Below, one piece after another: positions 24,830 through 32,082 of a DNA stretch of 64,000 nucleotides. The notes under the pieces were generated by a model, which was not told where the DNA came from, made no database searches, and saw only the letters and a list, made by a program, of their open reading frames with translations. The position numbers and the translations under genes were made by a program. How positions within the stretch are numbered: position 1 is the stretch's first letter; every line of letters begins with the position of its first letter. Source of the stretch: Aggregatilinea lenta (GTDB lineage Bacteria > Chloroflexota > Anaerolineae > Aggregatilineales > Aggregatilineaceae); contig NZ_BFCB01000002.1 of the NCBI RefSeq assembly GCF_003569045.1, positions 682,001-746,000 on the forward strand, given 5' to 3'.

Positions 24830-25732
24830 TTATTGTACCACACTGATCACGACGCCCTGCATGTCCACGCCGAGCGTCCACGTCCGCGCCGGGACGCTCG
24901 CCTGCCGGAACGCCAACTGCACCGCCCGCGCGATCTCGGCGTGCCCGTAATCCGCGAAGATCAGCAGCGCCGGACCCGCGCCGCACGGCGTCACGCCGAT
25001 GGCCCCCAGCCGCTTCGCCGCCGCCTCCACCCGGTCGTAGCCGGGGATCAGCGCGCGGCGATAGGGCACGTGCAGCCGGTCGTCCAGGGCCTCGCGCAGC
25101 AGGTCGAGATCCTCGGTTTGCAGCGCCTCGACCAGCAGCGCCGTATGCGCGATGGCGTGCACGGCATCGTCCAGGCCCGGATCGGGCAGTGGCTCGCGGT
25201 GCGGATCGTAATCGTCCAACAGCGGCACGGCGACCACCACCCGCAGCGGCGCAACTTCGAGCGAGCGGTACACCGGGCTGTCGCCGCCGCGCGCCCAGAT
25301 TCCCAGACCGCCGTTGAGCGCCGTCGCGGTCGCCTCCGGGTGATCCGACAGGCGCGCCGCCAGCTCGACCAGCGCCTCGCGCGGGAGCGGGCCGCCCAGC
25401 AGGTTGTTCGCGCCGACCAGCCCCGCGACGGTCATCGCCGCACGCGAGCTGAGGCCGACCCACAGCGGGATGCGGTTGTTGCACACGATGCTCAGGCCCG
25501 CCGGCGCCTCTTCGACCTCCTGAAACAGCCGGGTCGCCGCGACCGCTACGGGATGGTAGAAGTTCGCGGGCAGGGTGTCCGCACCCTCCCCCGCCGACGC
25601 GATGCGCAGCTCGTCGCCGCCGGTCAGGCTCATCTCGACCACGGTGCGCAGGTTCAGCGCCAGCCCCAGGACGTGATAGCCGGACCCCAGGTTGGTGCAG
25701 ACGGCGGGAACGGAAACGCTGACTTTGGTCAT
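24830..25732 (-). CDS. GHMP kinase, homoserine-kinase-like but with altered motifs
   Basis: A 300-residue GHMP-superfamily kinase most like homoserine kinase (ThrB): N-terminal 'PAVCTNLGSGYHVLGLAL', ATP loop 'PLWVGLSSRAAM' (about 88-99) and C-terminal 'TPCGAGPALLIF' (about 255). Two motifs deviate. The usual N-L-G-P-G-F-D is N-L-G-S-G-Y-H, so the Asp that contacts homoserine in known structures is His20. The usual G-L-G-S-S-A-A is G-L-S-S-R-A-A. It may still be ThrB, or may phosphorylate another small alcohol. No other threonine genes lie nearby. The end overlaps an extended -10-like sequence that may serve the MFS gene downstream. Confidence 0.65.
   Translation of the reverse strand: MTKVSVSVPAVCTNLGSGYHVLGLALNLRTVVEMSLTGGDELRIASAGEGADTLPANFYHPVAVAATRLFQEVEEAPAGLSIVCNNRIPLWVGLSSRAAMTVAGLVGANNLLGGPLPREALVELAARLSDHPEATATALNGGLGIWARGGDSPVYRSLEVAPLRVVVAVPLLDDYDPHREPLPDPGLDDAVHAIAHTALLVEALQTEDLDLLREALDDRLHVPYRRALIPGYDRVEAAAKRLGAIGVTPCGAGPALLIFADYGHAEIARAVQLAFRQASVPARTWTLGVDMQGVVISVVQ
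24836..24844 (-). promoter_or_regulatory. Extended -10-like element upstream of the MFS gene
   Basis: On the minus strand TGGTACAAT overlaps the end of the GHMP kinase gene, about 60 bases before the ATG at 24777. It matches the element at 6941. No clear -35. Confidence 0.35.
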
Positions 25733-25865
25733 GCAGGCATGCCTTGCGTGCAGCGCCGGAGCGATCCCCCGGCGGGCGGTGTCACTCCCGTTATGGTAGG
25801 CGCAGCAGCCGAAGCGCGCAAGCGGGAAACGCGGGAATAGGGATTGGGCGTTAGGGGTAAATGTA

Positions 25866-25996
25866 CCGTAGGGGCGGGGCTTGCTCCGCCCGTTTTGCGC
25901 AAGGCCGGGTAGACGAAGCTCTACCCCTACAGAAAACAGGCCGCTGCTTGGCTCCCCTCTCCAATCAGATTGGAGAGGGGCCGGGGGTGAGGTGCT
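25866..25996. repeat. Cluster of A2, A-like and B palindromic repeats
   Basis: This 300-base gap holds no gene. It has A2 at about 25869-25897 (GTAGGGGCGGGGC, TTGC, TCCGCCCG), a related palindrome at about 25909-25931 (GGGTAGA then TCTACCC), and B at about 25953-25996 (CCCCTCTCCAATC then GATTGGAGAGGGG, with the GGGGGTGAGGT tail). Confidence 0.85.
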
Positions 25997-26034
25997 CTTG
26001 CCCTTATCTTTCGCTTTTGGTTAACCGCGAACGG

Positions 26035-27078
26035 CTAATCGCTGCCTTTGAGCGTCTCCAGCACCGCGTCTTCCGCCTCGTAATCGAAATCGGCGGGATC
26101 GACGTGCGCGGGTGGATGCGCGCGCTCCCACGCGACGGTGCGCGCCATGCCCTCGCGCAGCGGGACCACCTCGCGGTAGCCTAGCTCGGCGCGGAGGCGC
26201 GAGGTATCGGCGACGAGATCCTGCGCCAGCGCGCCGTCCCGCATCGCCTCAGGCAGCCGTACGTCTGGCACGACCTCGATCGCGCCCTGCCAGTCCGCCG
26301 CCAGCCCGATGGTGCGCACCCACGCTGCCAGCGACAGCAGCGGTTGGTCGCCCGCGTTGTAAATGCGCCCTGCCGCACGCGGATCGGTCACGGCCAGCGC
26401 AACGGCCTCGGCCACGTTCTCGACGTACGCGCGCGTCCAATGCCAGTCCGCCGCCGTTTCGCTCAGCAGAATCGCGGGGCGGCCATCGTCCATGCGCTTG
26501 AGGTACGGGAACAGCCGGTGCTGGGTGTCGCCGGGACCGTACACCATCGGCAGGCGCAGCACCGTGCCGGGCAGCGCGGGATCGCTCATCACGCGCCGCT
26601 CGACCAGGATCTTGTCGTAGTCGTCCATCCAGCGCGCCGGGTCAGTCGCCGCGCGGGGCGGGTCACTCCGGTAGGGGTACAGCTTCTCGCGCAAGGGGCC
26701 GTCTTCGTCGAACGGAACCTCGACCGGCGCGCCCGGCTCCGTGCCGTTGATGCGCCCGTACGCGCGGTACACGTCCTGGCTGCTGATCGCCACCACCCGC
26801 CCCGCCCCGCCTGCGAACGTCTCCATCACCTGCTGCGCGTCGGCCTCGCCCAGCGGGATCATGTCCAACACCACGTCCGGCGCAAACGCGCGCAGGCGTG
26901 GAGCCAGCTCGGCCCAGTCTGCGCGGCGATCCCCGTAGACGTGTGTGATGTCGGATGGCAGATCCGTGCCGCTGGCGGACGAGCGGTGAAACAGCAGGAT
27001 CGCGTGGCCCTGCGCGTGCAGCCGTTCGATGATCGGCGGGCCGATAAAGCGCGTGCCGCCGATGACGAAGAGTCGCAT
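26035..27078 (-). CDS. NAD-dependent epimerase/dehydratase (extended SDR)
   Basis: A 347-residue extended SDR. N-terminal Rossmann motif 'GGTRFIGPP' (about 7-15), 'VAISSQDVYRAYG' for the Ser of the active site (about 98), 'YDKILVE' where the usual Y-x-x-x-K lies (about 155; Lys is two residues after Tyr, not four), and 'LRLPMVYGPGD' (about 175). Such enzymes act on nucleotide sugars or other NAD-linked substrates. The altered Y-x-x-x-K spacing makes the chemistry uncertain. RBS AAAGGA before ATG. The methyltransferase gene ends 36 bases upstream, so the two are probably co-transcribed. Confidence 0.8.
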   Translation of the reverse strand: MRLFVIGGTRFIGPPIIERLHAQGHAILLFHRSSASGTDLPSDITHVYGDRRADWAELAPRLRAFAPDVVLDMIPLGEADAQQVMETFAGGAGRVVAISSQDVYRAYGRINGTEPGAPVEVPFDEDGPLREKLYPYRSDPPRAATDPARWMDDYDKILVERRVMSDPALPGTVLRLPMVYGPGDTQHRLFPYLKRMDDGRPAILLSETAADWHWTRAYVENVAEAVALAVTDPRAAGRIYNAGDQPLLSLAAWVRTIGLAADWQGAIEVVPDVRLPEAMRDGALAQDLVADTSRLRAELGYREVVPLREGMARTVAWERAHPPAHVDPADFDYEAEDAVLETLKGSD

Positions 27079-27114
27079 GGAATCGGTCCTTTCGGCTGAA
27101 ATGGGGTCTGCCGG

Positions 27115-27882
27115 TTAGGTGCGCCGCGCGGTGACGATAGGCTGGTAGTAGCCGGTGTCTTGCGGCATGTGCCAGCGCACCTCCGCGAAGCCCGCGCCGT
27201 CGAGCATGGCGGACAGTTCGCCGCGCAGCAGGGCGCGGTAGGTCGTGCTGTAGGCATCCGTGCGCCAGCCGTCTGCCGCCTGCCGCACGATGAACATCGT
27301 CAGCGCGTACTGGCTGCCGTCCTCGGCCCAGTCCCACACCTGGAACACGATGCGCCGCCCGTCCGCGTCATCGGAGACCTGCGGCGGTGTGGCGCGCGGG
27401 CGGTTGAGCGTCAGATCGTCGTAGTCACGCATGCTGATCAGCAGCAGCCCGCCGGGGCGCAGCTTGGCGGCCATGTTTTCTGCCGCCCGCCGCAAATCGT
27501 CGTCGGTCAGCAGGTGCGGCAGCGCATTGTCGCACGAGAGCACCACATCGAACGTGCCCGCCACCTGATCGGCCAGCGTGCGGAAGTCCGCGACCCCGGT
27601 CGTGATCGCCAGCCCGCGCGCGTCGGCTTCCTGCGCGGCACGTTCCACCGCCGCCTCGCTGATGTCGGTTGCGTGCACGGTGTATCCGCGCGCCGCCAGC
27701 CCCAGCGCCTGCGTCCCGATCCCGCACGAGCAGTCGAGCAGGTCCAGCGGCGGCCCGCCTGCGAATACCTGGATCAGGCGATCCAGCGCCGCGCCCTGCC
27801 GCGCAATAGACGCGTTCCAATCGCCGAAAATCAGGTGATAGTCGGCGGCAAGCTGCTCGTAGAAGTCGTGTGCAGATGACAT
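27115..27882 (-). CDS. Class I SAM-dependent methyltransferase
   Basis: A 255-residue methyltransferase. Motif I is 'LDCSCGIGTQALGLA' (about 49-63, with the glycine-rich SAM loop C-S-C-G-I-G), motif II 'VHATDISEAAVE' (about 70), and a 'SCDNALPHLL' post-motif. No signal peptide or membrane segment. Substrate unknown; the adjacent SDR may modify the same small molecule. The first ATG at 27882 is used. Confidence 0.82.
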   Translation of the reverse strand: MSSAHDFYEQLAADYHLIFGDWNASIARQGAALDRLIQVFAGGPPLDLLDCSCGIGTQALGLAARGYTVHATDISEAAVERAAQEADARGLAITTGVADFRTLADQVAGTFDVVLSCDNALPHLLTDDDLRRAAENMAAKLRPGGLLLISMRDYDDLTLNRPRATPPQVSDDADGRRIVFQVWDWAEDGSQYALTMFIVRQAADGWRTDAYSTTYRALLRGELSAMLDGAGFAEVRWHMPQDTGYYQPIVTARRT

Positions 27883-27913
27883 ATGGACAGTTCTTAGTTG
27901 ATAGTGATTAGTT

Positions 27914-28012
27914 CTTAGAGGCCATTTGAAAATTGCTTTTTTGAGGGAGAGTTAGCAGCCAAACCGATGTTTGGTTTTCCCTCAGATCTTGAATATTCAA
28001 ATGGCCTCTTAG
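27914..28012. mobile_element. MITE: 12-bp TIRs, 5-bp target duplication
   Basis: AGGCCATTTGAA (27919-27930) and TTCAAATGGCCT (27996-28007) are perfect 12-bp inverted ends. CTTAG lies directly outside both ends (27914-27918 and 28008-28012), a perfect 5-bp target duplication. The 89-bp element has an inner 6-bp hairpin CCAAAC-CGAT-GTTTGG near 27959-27974, and no ORF. It lies in a gap (27883-28152) that otherwise contains only degenerate short repeats. No transposase gene is in the window. Confidence 0.8.
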
Positions 28013-28112
28013 TGAAGACAGGCCCAACCATACCGCATGTTGCCGTTCCGGGACAGATCCGCAGCTTCTATGGGCCGGGCTGGATCAATCGCCCGTCCTC
28101 ACGCGCAGTCTG

Positions 28113-28150
28113 CCTTTACTAATAACTACCAACTAAAAACTTACGACTGA
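28113..28150. repeat. Degenerate short-period repeat
   Basis: A run of loosely repeating TAATAACTACCAACTAA-type units just after the GNAT stop. Similar degenerate runs occur at about 50085-50155, 53868-53895, 48474-48500 and 26020-26045. Confidence 0.4.
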
Positions 28151-28152
28151 TT

Positions 28153-28929
28153 CTAGTACCTTCTCGGCGGCCCCATATACGAGGTCGTGCCGATGGTGTG
28201 GTAGCCCAGGTGCTCGTAGAGCGGCTGGCCGCTGGGTGAGGCCATCAGCGTGGTCGCCGTGCAACCGTCTGCCCGCAGATCGTCCAGCAGCGCCAGCATA
28301 ATCGTCGTAGCGTAACCCTTGTGCCGGTAGCGCGGGGCCGTGCCCACATTCCACACGCCCGCCATGGTGCCGGACCGCGCGACGGTCGCGCAGGCGGCGG
28401 GCTGACCCGTGTCGTAGATCAGATAATGCGTCACGTCGGGATGGTCGAGCATGTCGGGGCGCGCGATGCGCTGGTTGGTGGCGCGGTCGGTCAGAAAGGC
28501 GTCAGACATCACGCGCGCCACGTCGTGCAGGTGGTGCAGCGACTCCGCGCGCTGCGGCGTGACGTGCCGGTTGCGCGGCAGGGACCGGGGCGGCCCGTCG
28601 AGCACCATCAGCGGCGACGACCAGCGCCGGTAAAATCCGCACGCGATCAGCACCTCGCGCGCGGCGGGCATGAACGTATCGGTATACACGACGCTCCACG
28701 CGGCATTATACGCCGCGAAAAAGGCGTAGGCCGCGTCGATCGCGTCCAGCGTCACGGCGTCGGGCGTCACAGGCCAGAGGTGATTCGCCCCGGTCAGGCG
28801 GGTATCGCCGCTGTAACTGAGTGTGAAAGTGTCCTGAGTGCGGGTCACAGCGGACGGCCAACTGCGGAACATGATCGCGTAAAAATCATCCACGCAGCGC
28901 AGCGCCGCCCCGAGATAGGAAGCTGTCAT
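28153..28929 (-). CDS. GNAT-family acetyltransferase with N-terminal extension
   Basis: A 258-residue protein with the GNAT fold in its C-terminal half: the acetyl-CoA loop 'RYRHKGYATTIM' (about 200-211; R/Q-x-x-G-x-A) and a final 'LYEHLGYHTIGTT' strand (about 235). The first 120 residues form a second, degenerate GNAT-like domain. The substrate is unknown. It starts two bases after the end of the histidine kinase gene at 28932, so the two form an operon with the kinase first. Confidence 0.82.
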   Translation of the reverse strand: MTASYLGAALRCVDDFYAIMFRSWPSAVTRTQDTFTLSYSGDTRLTGANHLWPVTPDAVTLDAIDAAYAFFAAYNAAWSVVYTDTFMPAAREVLIACGFYRRWSSPLMVLDGPPRSLPRNRHVTPQRAESLHHLHDVARVMSDAFLTDRATNQRIARPDMLDHPDVTHYLIYDTGQPAACATVARSGTMAGVWNVGTAPRYRHKGYATTIMLALLDDLRADGCTATTLMASPSGQPLYEHLGYHTIGTTSYMGPPRRY

Positions 28930-28931
28930 GC

Positions 28932-29666
28932 TTACGATGTGCTTTCTCCGGTTGAAAAGCGGATCGTCACAGTGGTTCCCTGGGCGGGGTCGCTGTCCAG
29001 GTGGAGACTGCCGCCCTGCCGCAGTACGACAGCGCGCACCAGTGTCAGGCCGAGACCGCCACCCGGCACCGCCTGCACGTGCGGATCGGGCGAGCGCCAG
29101 TAGCGGTCCCAGACGTGGCGCTGGTCATCGGGTGTGATGCCGAAGCCTTCGTCGGTCACGGCGCACCAGACGCCACCTTTTTCCGACCAGGCGCGCACGC
29201 GGACGGTCGCGCCCGCCGGGCTGTAGCGCAGGCCGTTTTCGACCAACGCGACCAGCGCGCGCTCCATCCAGGCCGGGTCGCCCCTCAGTGCGGGCAGGTC
29301 CGCCGCCACGTCCGTTTCCAGCGCGATCTCGCGCCCCTGCGCTTCTTCGGCGCAGACGGCCACCGCCGCGTAAATAGCCACACCCAGGTCGAATGGGACA
29401 TAGTCGAGCGGCAGCCCGGCGTCCAGCCACGCCACGTCGGACAGGTCGTCCGCCGCCTCGGAGAGCTTGTCGACCAACTGGCGCAGGCGTCCCAGCCACC
29501 GGGTCTGGCCCGGATTGAGATCGCCCGCACGCAGCGTGAGATCGGCGTAGCCCGCCAGCGCCGTGAGCGGGTTGCGCAGGTCGTGGCGGAGGATGCGGGA
29601 AAGCGCGCGGCGCTGCTCGTCGAGCGTGCCGGGCGACATGGGCGAATGCGTTTCATCTGTCGGCAT
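28932..29666 (-). CDS. Soluble histidine kinase without sensor domain
   Basis: A 244-residue protein made only of HisKA and HATPase_c: 'RHDLRNPLTALAG' with the phospho-accepting His28, N-box 'ALVENGLRYS' (about 145), 'VTDEGFGI' G1 box and 'GGGLGLTLV' G2 box (about 205). There is no membrane segment, PAS, GAF or receiver domain. It must get its signal from a partner protein. A response regulator is not adjacent. It is followed two bases later by a GNAT gene. Confidence 0.85.
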   Translation of the reverse strand: MPTDETHSPMSPGTLDEQRRALSRILRHDLRNPLTALAGYADLTLRAGDLNPGQTRWLGRLRQLVDKLSEAADDLSDVAWLDAGLPLDYVPFDLGVAIYAAVAVCAEEAQGREIALETDVAADLPALRGDPAWMERALVALVENGLRYSPAGATVRVRAWSEKGGVWCAVTDEGFGITPDDQRHVWDRYWRSPDPHVQAVPGGGLGLTLVRAVVLRQGGSLHLDSDPAQGTTVTIRFSTGESTS

Positions 29667-29732
29667 GTGCTGATCTTAGCAGTGTCACACCCCGGCGGGT
29701 ACGCATGGAGAGAAATACGCGCCCCGGAATCA

Positions 29733-29962
29733 ATCCGGCCCTCACCCCCGGCCTTCTCTACTCCACAGGGGCGGGACTTGACGCCCGGTTTTTGTGCCTT
29801 GTGCCCCTTCCCCCCGCTTGCGTTATTGTTGGCGAACGCGCCGCGATGGTGTTTCGTAGGGGCGGTTTCTATCCCGCCCGGTCGGGGCAGTTCACGAACT
29901 GCCCCGACAAAACCAATTCGCCAACAGATTCGCTTGCGGGGGGAAGGGGTCAGGGGATGGAG
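29733..29962. repeat. Decayed repeat cluster
   Basis: The gap 29667-29971 holds no gene. It contains a type B tail in reverse orientation (CCCTCACCCCCGGCC at about 29740), an A-like palindrome at about 29857-29882 (GTAGGGGCGG ... CCCGCC), another at about 29883-29909 (GGGGCAGTTC and GAACTGCCCC), and GGGGAAGGGGTCAGGGGATGG (split here: GGGGAAGGGG then TCAGGGGATGG) at about 29940-29960. Confidence 0.65.
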
Positions 29963-29971
29963 GACCGCCCG

Positions 29972-31894
29972 CTAACCGTAGCGGAAGTCGTGCAGCGTTT
30001 GCAGGTAATAGTCCGGCTGGCCGATATCGAAGCGCTGGCCGTCGACGATCACACCCAGGAAGCCGTCTTCCTGCCGCAGACGGTCCAGCGCGGACGTCAA
30101 CTGGAACTCGCCGCGCTCGCGCACGTTGTGATTGATGTGCTCTTCGAGATAGTTGAACAGCGCCGGCTTGATGACGTACTGCCCAAACACCGTCAGGAAC
30201 TCGTCGTCCCCCAGGCCGGGCATGCGCAGGTTGCTGCGCGCGTAATCGACCGTGGGCTTCTCGGCGAATTCGGTGACGTTAAGCAGCACGTCCGGCTCCA
30301 GCCAGATGCCGGTCGCCGTGCCGAAGCTGGCGAGCATCTCCGCCGGGGTGCGGCGCAGGCCCAGCGTGCTGATGCCGTGCTGCTGGTAGACGTCGATGAG
30401 CTGGCGCGCGCACGAGCGCTCGCCGTCCGAGCGGTAAATATGGTCGCCCAGCATCAGCAGGAACGGCTCGTCACCGATGATCTCGCGCGTCGCATACACC
30501 GCGTGGCCCAGCCCTTCCTGGTTGCGCTGGATCACGAAGCGCACATGCTTACCGATGTCCAGCAGCCGCTTGGAATAGGCCTGGAAGTGTGGCGGCAGCT
30601 TGTTGAAGTTCTCGATGGAGACCTGCTGGTTGAAGAACGACTCGAACTCGTCGAGGTCTTCTTCCTGCACGATGATGATTACCTCGTCGATGCCCGCGTC
30701 GAGCGCCTCCTCCACGATCAGCAAAATCGCGGGCTTGGCGATGCCGTCGCGGTCCACCACGGGAAACAGTTCCTTTTTGGTGGCCTTCGACGCCGGGAAC
30801 AGCCGCGTGCCGAATCCCGCCGCCGGAATGACCGCCTTGCGCACCTTCGGCCCGGTGCTCAGCGTCAGCGCGAGGCAGGACATTTCCAGGTCGCGCTCGA
30901 TGATCTCAATCACCGCCTGCTGGTCGTCCGCGCTGCGTGCGAGGAACTGCGCCGTGCCGTCCCCCTGCGAGCCGACGCCCTTGCCGCCCCAGATGTGCGG
31001 CTTGAGCGGCTCGTAGCCCAGCACGCGATGCAGCACGGGCGCGGTCAGTTCTTCGGGACAGGCAGGCGTCGCGTAGCGGTCGAAGAAGTCCTGCGCCTCG
31101 GCCATCAATTCGCCCAGGCGCGGCCCGTCGCCCGCTTCCAAAGCCTCAATCGCCTGATGCACGATGCGGCGGTTAATCGGCCCCAGCAGCTTCTGCACGT
31201 CCTCTTCGATCTCGTTGCGCGGGAACGGGTAGCTGCGGTTGAGCTGCGAGAGGATCTTCATGGTGTCTTTGTGCGCCTGAAGATCGACGATCACGAAGTG
31301 CATGTCCTGCCCCACCTGGACTTCGTCCGTATCCAGCCGCTCGCCGTCGAAGGTCATCAGCACCGGGCGGCTGCCGAACGCGCAGCCCTGGTCCATGCGC
31401 CCGCAGCGCGACGGCGTGGTGATCTCGCCCTGGTAGGCCATTTCCATCTCGCCACGCACGGTCATCTTCAGGTCATACACGCGGTTGAAAGCGCGCGCCG
31501 TCAGCACGGAGATCGCTGCGCTGGACGACAGACCCTTTTTGATCGGCAGGTCCGTCTCGTAGTTGTTGATCACCAGCCCGCGCACGCGGTAGTGCGTCAG
31601 CACCTGATAGGCGACGCCCGCCGCGTAGCTCCAATAGCTGCCGCTTTCGGCCTCGGCCAGCAGCGCCTTGGCATTCATGGGAATCTCGTGCGGCCCATGC
31701 GTGACGCCGTCCGGCGTGGTGGATGTCAGCACGAGCGCGCTGGGATGCGCCTCGACCTCGGCGTAAATACCCTGGTTGGTCCCGGTGATCAGAGCATGGC
31801 CTTTTTCGATGTCGGCGTTAATGCGGCGGTAGCCTCCGGCCCAGTCGGAGTGCTCGCCAAGCAGACAGATGCGGCCCGGAACGAAGATTTTCAA
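29972..31894 (-). CDS. Bifunctional GHMP sugar kinase / GalU-like nucleotidylyltransferase fusion
   Basis: A 640-residue fusion. Residues about 1-345 are a GHMP kinase: 'GRICLLGEHSDWAGG' (about 7), ATP loop 'PIKKGLSSSAAIS' (about 117-129) and a third motif 'GGKGVGSQGDG' (about 305). Residues about 350-640 are a GalU/RmlA-type transferase: 'AVIPAAGFGTRLFP' then 'KELFPVVD' (about 352-378), 'LMLGDH' metal Asp (about 495), 'GEFQLTSAL' and 'FDIGQPDYYLQ'. The chain could phosphorylate a free sugar at C1 and then activate it with UTP, a salvage route to UDP-sugar. Order is kinase then transferase, the reverse of bacterial FKP. The specific sugar is unknown. ATG at 31894, with AAGGAG 12 bases upstream. 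Confidence 0.82.
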   Translation of the reverse strand: MKIFVPGRICLLGEHSDWAGGYRRINADIEKGHALITGTNQGIYAEVEAHPSALVLTSTTPDGVTHGPHEIPMNAKALLAEAESGSYWSYAAGVAYQVLTHYRVRGLVINNYETDLPIKKGLSSSAAISVLTARAFNRVYDLKMTVRGEMEMAYQGEITTPSRCGRMDQGCAFGSRPVLMTFDGERLDTDEVQVGQDMHFVIVDLQAHKDTMKILSQLNRSYPFPRNEIEEDVQKLLGPINRRIVHQAIEALEAGDGPRLGELMAEAQDFFDRYATPACPEELTAPVLHRVLGYEPLKPHIWGGKGVGSQGDGTAQFLARSADDQQAVIEIIERDLEMSCLALTLSTGPKVRKAVIPAAGFGTRLFPASKATKKELFPVVDRDGIAKPAILLIVEEALDAGIDEVIIIVQEEDLDEFESFFNQQVSIENFNKLPPHFQAYSKRLLDIGKHVRFVIQRNQEGLGHAVYATREIIGDEPFLLMLGDHIYRSDGERSCARQLIDVYQQHGISTLGLRRTPAEMLASFGTATGIWLEPDVLLNVTEFAEKPTVDYARSNLRMPGLGDDEFLTVFGQYVIKPALFNYLEEHINHNVRERGEFQLTSALDRLRQEDGFLGVIVDGQRFDIGQPDYYLQTLHDFRYG

Positions 31895-31997
31895 GGCGCG
31901 GCTCCTTGTATGTACGTGAGATGGGAGATGCTAAATATCCATACGGGGAGTCATTGTACTTGATCGGCAGCGGATGGGCTACGAATCGCGTCCCAAC

Positions 31998-32028
31998 TTG
32001 ACTTAGAGCACACTCTAAGATGTAGCAT
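31998..32028 (+). promoter_or_regulatory. Promoter with palindromic operator before LLM oxidoreductase
   Basis: TTGACT (31998-32003), then a perfect inverted repeat TTAGAG-CACA-CTCTAA (32003-32018) in the spacer, then TAGCAT (32023-32028). A protein binding the palindrome would sit between -35 and -10 and block polymerase. Spacing is 19 bases, longer than usual. Confidence 0.55.
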
Positions 32029-32082
32029 AGAGGGAAACCCCTGTTGGCCCAAGGGCCAGCACAAGTTCATGGAGCATACAAC

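Noticed and set aside
24705-25484. 259-residue minus-strand frame across the GHMP/MFS junction
   Set aside because: It is the wrong frame for both genes and lacks any domain.
29705-31963. A 752-residue open frame on the plus strand
   Set aside because: It is antisense to the kinase/uridylyltransferase fusion, rich in Arg, His and Gln, and has no domain. It is a by-product of GC-rich codons.
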